Below, piece by piece: positions 14,721 through 16,237 of a DNA stretch of 16,237 nucleotides (the stretch's first letter is position 1; each line of letters opens with the position of its first letter). Both the position numbers and the translations under genes were made by a program. Origin of the DNA: an uncultured Prevotella sp. (GTDB lineage Bacteria > Bacteroidota > Bacteroidia > Bacteroidales > Bacteroidaceae); the NCBI GenBank assembly GCA_900548745.1, contig URLQ01000057.1:1-16237 (forward strand). Reading direction: 5' to 3'. The notes under the pieces were generated by a model, which did no database searches, was not told the DNA's origin, and saw nothing but the letters and a program-made list of their open reading frames with translations.

Positions 14721-15224
14721 ATGAGAAATCTGATATGTATATTAACATTGTCCATATGTAGCTCTTTTACAGGATGCTCCACACAAGCCACTGGCTCAAA
14801 CGGCAACGATTCCGTTGCGGTGGCTCTGAGTGACAGTTTGCACAGCGATAGCGGTGACAGCATCATGATGGAATTGTCTGCAAATCGTTTCAAGGCACCC
14901 GTTGACACCATTGTGTCTGCCAAGATTGTCAACAACACTAAGTGTTCATCAATTTCGCTAAAAGGCAAAAGGGTTGTTGAGAAAAAGATTGGCGAAAATT
15001 GGATACCCTTTGAACACAGGGAAAGGAGCAAGGGCGGAGCGTTGTATTCAGTCACCCTGTTGGCGGTGAATATTGGCAACGGCGGAAGCTATGACATAAA
15101 TATTCCTCTGCGAAGCGAGGACTACGAGAAAGATTTCTCTCCTGGCGAATACCGCTTGGGCAGGGAGATAGAAATAAATGGCAAGGAAAAACGCTACGTT
15201 TATTCAGTCTTTACGGTTTATTAA
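14721..15224 (+). CDS. Ig-like-domain lipoprotein, partner of the protease
   Basis: A 167-residue lipoprotein with a leader ending FTGC (Cys19). After a Ser/Asp-rich linker (about 20-45), the region from about 50 to 167 looks like a bacterial Ig-like domain: VDTIVSAKIVNNTKCSSISL, then KIGENWIPFEH, NGGSYDINIPLRSEDY and the closing SPGEYRLGREI. The last is the PGEYRL strand typical of the small domain seen in many Bacteroidota lipoproteins. Unlike the protease, it has no acidic stretch after Cys19, so it may face the periplasm. It starts 4 bases after the protease stop, which implies co-translation and a shared task, for example as inhibitor, chaperone or anchor. That role is inference; no enzyme motif is present. 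The terminator at 15234-15255 closes the operon. Confidence 0.75.
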   Translation: MRNLICILTLSICSSFTGCSTQATGSNGNDSVAVALSDSLHSDSGDSIMMELSANRFKAPVDTIVSAKIVNNTKCSSISLKGKRVVEKKIGENWIPFEHRERSKGGALYSVTLLAVNIGNGGSYDINIPLRSEDYEKDFSPGEYRLGREIEINGKEKRYVYSVFTVY

Positions 15225-15233
15225 AGACAAGAG

Positions 15234-15255
15234 GTGAAAAGGTTTTCACTTTTTT
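15234..15255 (+). terminator. intrinsic terminator after the protease cassette
   Basis: GTGAAAA (15234-15240), GG, TTTTCAC (15243-15249), then six T (15250-15255), starting 10 bases past the Ig-like gene stop. Outer bases GACAA and TTGTC can extend the stem. It is a clear intrinsic terminator. Confidence 0.8.
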
Positions 15256-15277
15256 GTCCAAATACAAGTGCTGACGC

Positions 15278-15304
15278 AATCTCTGCAACTGTGTTGCAGA
15301 GATT
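15278..15304. repeat. perfect 12-bp stem-loop beside a -7 promoter motif
   Basis: AATCTCTGCAAC (15278-15289), loop TGT, GTTGCAGAGATT (15293-15304), with no mismatch. Its right arm is 7 bases before TACCTTTG, so it could be an operator or a transposon-end remnant. It is not followed by a T run on the plus strand. Confidence 0.5.
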
Positions 15305-15311
15305 ATTGCCG

Positions 15312-15319
15312 TACCTTTG
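15312..15319 (+). promoter_or_regulatory. -7 promoter motif (TACCTTTG) without an evident gene
   Basis: TACCTTTG fits TAnnTTTG. Downstream there is only a 9-bp inverted repeat CAAACGAGA (15320-15328) / TCTCGTTTG (15380-15388) and a 29-codon frame at 15428. It may drive a small RNA or be a leftover promoter of a lost mobile gene. Confidence 0.35.
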
Positions 15320-15388
15320 CAAACGAGAAAATGTGAAGATTGGCTGCACTCTACATTGCTCAAGCAAGCTCGGCTTTGCTCTCGTTTG
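15320..15388. repeat. 9-bp inverted repeat enclosing nested short hairpins
   Basis: CAAACGAGA (15320-15328) and TCTCGTTTG (15380-15388) enclose 51 bases that contain AGCAAGC-TCG-GCTTTGCT. It is part of the 588-base stretch 15225-15812 that has no real gene. Confidence 0.35.
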
Positions 15389-15494
15389 AACAATCATTGC
15401 GGCCGAAAATAGATACACAATATAACAATGAATACAAGAATATATCCATCAGGGTTTGTTTATGGACTTTGGCATCCGCTGTTATCAATTAACG

Positions 15495-15693
15495 GTGTGG
15501 CATTCTTTGCTACTTAACTGACAAGTTAGGGGTATTATGCTTCTCCCCACCTGCAAAGCTGGCATTCTGACTGGCGCAGCCAGCGTTTACTGAAGGAGAG
15601 CGGCGGCAGGGTATGCTACTTTAATGGATGCGTATCTCGAATGGTATTCAAAATAGGAACCGCCGTATGCGGAACCGCACGTACGGTGGTGTG
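15495..15693 (+). ncRNA. group II intron remnant (3' part with domain V)
   Basis: Bases 15657-15693 fold as group II intron domain V. The lower stem ACCGCCGTA/TACGGTGGT (9 bp, one G-U) is followed by a two-base CG bulge on the 3' side and a short upper stem TGCG/CGCA. The lower stem has the catalytic-triad position CGC (15661-15663). The bulge and the TACGGT arm match known domain V sequences. Upstream lie further stems, TCTCC (15542-15546) / GGAGA (15595-15599) and GCTGGC (15558-15563) / GCCAGC (15579-15584), and a GTGTG that could be a 5' intron boundary at 15495, though that is weak. No intron-encoded reverse transcriptase remains, and domain VI with its branch adenosine is absent, so splicing is not expected. 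Confidence 0.6.
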
Positions 15694-15708
15694 TTATGCG
15701 AACTTTTA

Positions 15709-15778
15709 TTTAATGCGAACTTTTTGCCGCCGATGCTAATGGTTATTAGCCAATCAGGCGATAAAAGTTCGCATTAAA
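15709..15778. repeat. 70-bp palindrome upstream of the small orphan gene
   Basis: The outer arms TTTAATGCGAACTTTT (15709-15724) and AAAAGTTCGCATTAAA (15763-15778) are perfect. The centre is a second perfect hairpin GCTAAT-GGTT-ATTAGC (15735-15750). A third copy of ATGCGAACTTTT in direct orientation lies just to the left (15696-15707), right where the intron remnant ends. It may be an operator or the terminal structure of a mobile element. Confidence 0.6.
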
Positions 15779-15782
15779 TTTT

Positions 15783-15812
15783 TATTTTTGCAGGCGTAAT
15801 ACTACTACGCCT
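15783..15812 (+). promoter_or_regulatory. -7 element followed by a start-codon hairpin
   Basis: TATTTTTG (15783-15790) fits TAnnTTTG. Next comes AGGCGTA (15792-15798), a 7-base loop and TACGCCT (15806-15812), a perfect stem that ends on the base before the ATG at 15813. The palindrome arm 15763-15778 occupies the -33 zone. This suggests tight control of the next gene at DNA or RNA level. Confidence 0.5.
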
Positions 15813-16061
15813 ATGAATATAAAAGATATAGCGGGCTCTGACATTAAGCCGTTGCTTAAGTATATTGAGGAGCAAACGAGTAAAGACAATGCCTATCTCT
15901 ACCGAACAGAGTTCAAGCATATAGCAGAGATGGCATCAAGTCATCCATCCATCACCATAGATGAATACAAAAAGTTGTTAGCAGACTCTGCAAAGAGCGG
16001 AAGGCTTCAGACGCTAAGGCGTATGAGCTATGTCGATAAGATATACCCCAGTTCGGGATAA
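15813..16061 (+). CDS. small hypothetical protein, element-associated
   Basis: An 82-residue soluble protein without leader or membrane segment. It begins MNIKDIAGSDIKPLLKYIEE and has helical-looking charged stretches, then SSHPSITIDEYKKLLADSA and KSGRLQTLRRMSYVDKIY. I do not recognise the family. The ITIDEYKKLL..A..GR..TLRRM segment reads like a small helical DNA- or protein-binding module. It could be complete or the N-terminus of a longer protein cut short at 16061. It has its own -7 element, and two palindromes stand directly before the ATG, an arrangement seen in self-regulated genes of mobile elements. The neighbours are an intron remnant and a converging partial gene, so this is accessory DNA. 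Confidence 0.5.
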   Translation: MNIKDIAGSDIKPLLKYIEEQTSKDNAYLYRTEFKHIAEMASSHPSITIDEYKKLLADSAKSGRLQTLRRMSYVDKIYPSSG

Positions 16062-16160
16062 CCGAGTGTTTTATACAATATAAATGCAGCGTGAATACGC
16101 CACCTCCCCATACCATTAAGAGAGGGTAATAACAGAAGGTTGAAAGAAGTTGTTTTGCCC

Positions 16161-16237
16161 TTAGAATAGTGACAGCTGTTTGGTGTCTTCGATGCAGTAT
16201 CCTTGCAATGCCTTTGGCTTGTTGTCAAAGAAACAAT
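16161..16237 (-). CDS. C-terminal end of a gene entering from the right
   Basis: On the minus strand a frame open from the right edge reads CFFDNKPKALQGYCIEDTK then QLSLF and a TAA at 16161-16163. The QLSLF-type ending is common in Bacteroidota cytoplasmic proteins, including transposases. Only about 25 residues are visible, so no family can be assigned, and chance is possible. The 99 bases between this stop and the small gene at 16061 show nothing clear. Confidence 0.35.
   Translation of the reverse strand, partial: CFFDNKPKALQGYCIEDTKQLSLF

Noticed and set aside
14390..15079. Minus-strand open frame of 229 codons
   Set aside because: It is antisense to the protease and Ig-like lipoproteins, which have clear leaders, lipoboxes and motifs.
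15428..15517. 29-codon frame starting MNTRIYPSGF
   Set aside because: Too short, overlaps the possible 5' end of the intron remnant and matches no family I know.
15709..15778. Invertible promoter switch
   Set aside because: Only 38 bases lie between the inverted arms, the promoter motif is outside them, and no invertase gene is in the window.
1..16237. tRNA, rRNA genes and CRISPR arrays
   Set aside because: No cloverleaf with conserved T-arm, no rRNA stretches and no regularly spaced direct repeats were seen by eye.

Overview
The window looks like chromosomal DNA of a Bacteroidota, most likely a Prevotella/Segatella/Bacteroides-type gut or oral anaerobe. The evidence is Bacteroidota-style -7 promoter elements (TAnnTTTG) before several genes, few recognisable Shine-Dalgarno sites, a TonB receptor with an N-terminal carboxypeptidase-regulatory-like domain, and lipoproteins with acidic residues right after the lipid cysteine. 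Genus-level placement is inference.

Bases 1-6345 (all minus strand) form a probable phosphate-scavenging operon. In transcription order it holds a purple-acid-phosphatase-like metallophosphoesterase, a TonB-dependent outer-membrane receptor without a SusD partner, a right-handed beta-helix lipoprotein and a PafA-type alkaline phosphatase that runs off the left edge. The upstream gap (6346-6557) carries a good -7 element with a poor -33, and TGTTACA-type direct repeats at an 11-bp period just upstream. This arrangement would suit a PhoB-like activator.

Bases 6558-10831 (minus strand) are a housekeeping block. In transcription order it has a MmcQ/YjbR-like protein, a zinc alcohol dehydrogenase, the PabB-like and PabC-like enzymes of 4-aminobenzoate/folate synthesis, a doubtful 46-residue secreted peptide and an MBL-fold hydrolase. 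A 183-bp near-palindromic element with terminal inverted repeats and a possible 5-bp target duplication sits exactly between the pabB-like and pabC-like genes. Bases 10877-11802 hold a rhodanese lipoprotein and a GNAT acetyltransferase as an overlapping pair behind a strong promoter.

From about 11950 to the right end the window becomes accessory DNA. It contains a truncated DDE transposase joined directly to a frameshifted IS110-family fragment, then an AT-rich two-gene cassette on the plus strand. That cassette encodes a surface-type trypsin-fold protease lipoprotein with a streptogrisin-like propeptide and an Ig-like lipoprotein, and it ends in a strong terminator. The last kilobase holds stacked palindromes, the 3' remnant of a group II intron (domain V present, domain VI lost), a small orphan gene behind two nested palindromes, and the C-terminus of a gene entering from the right.
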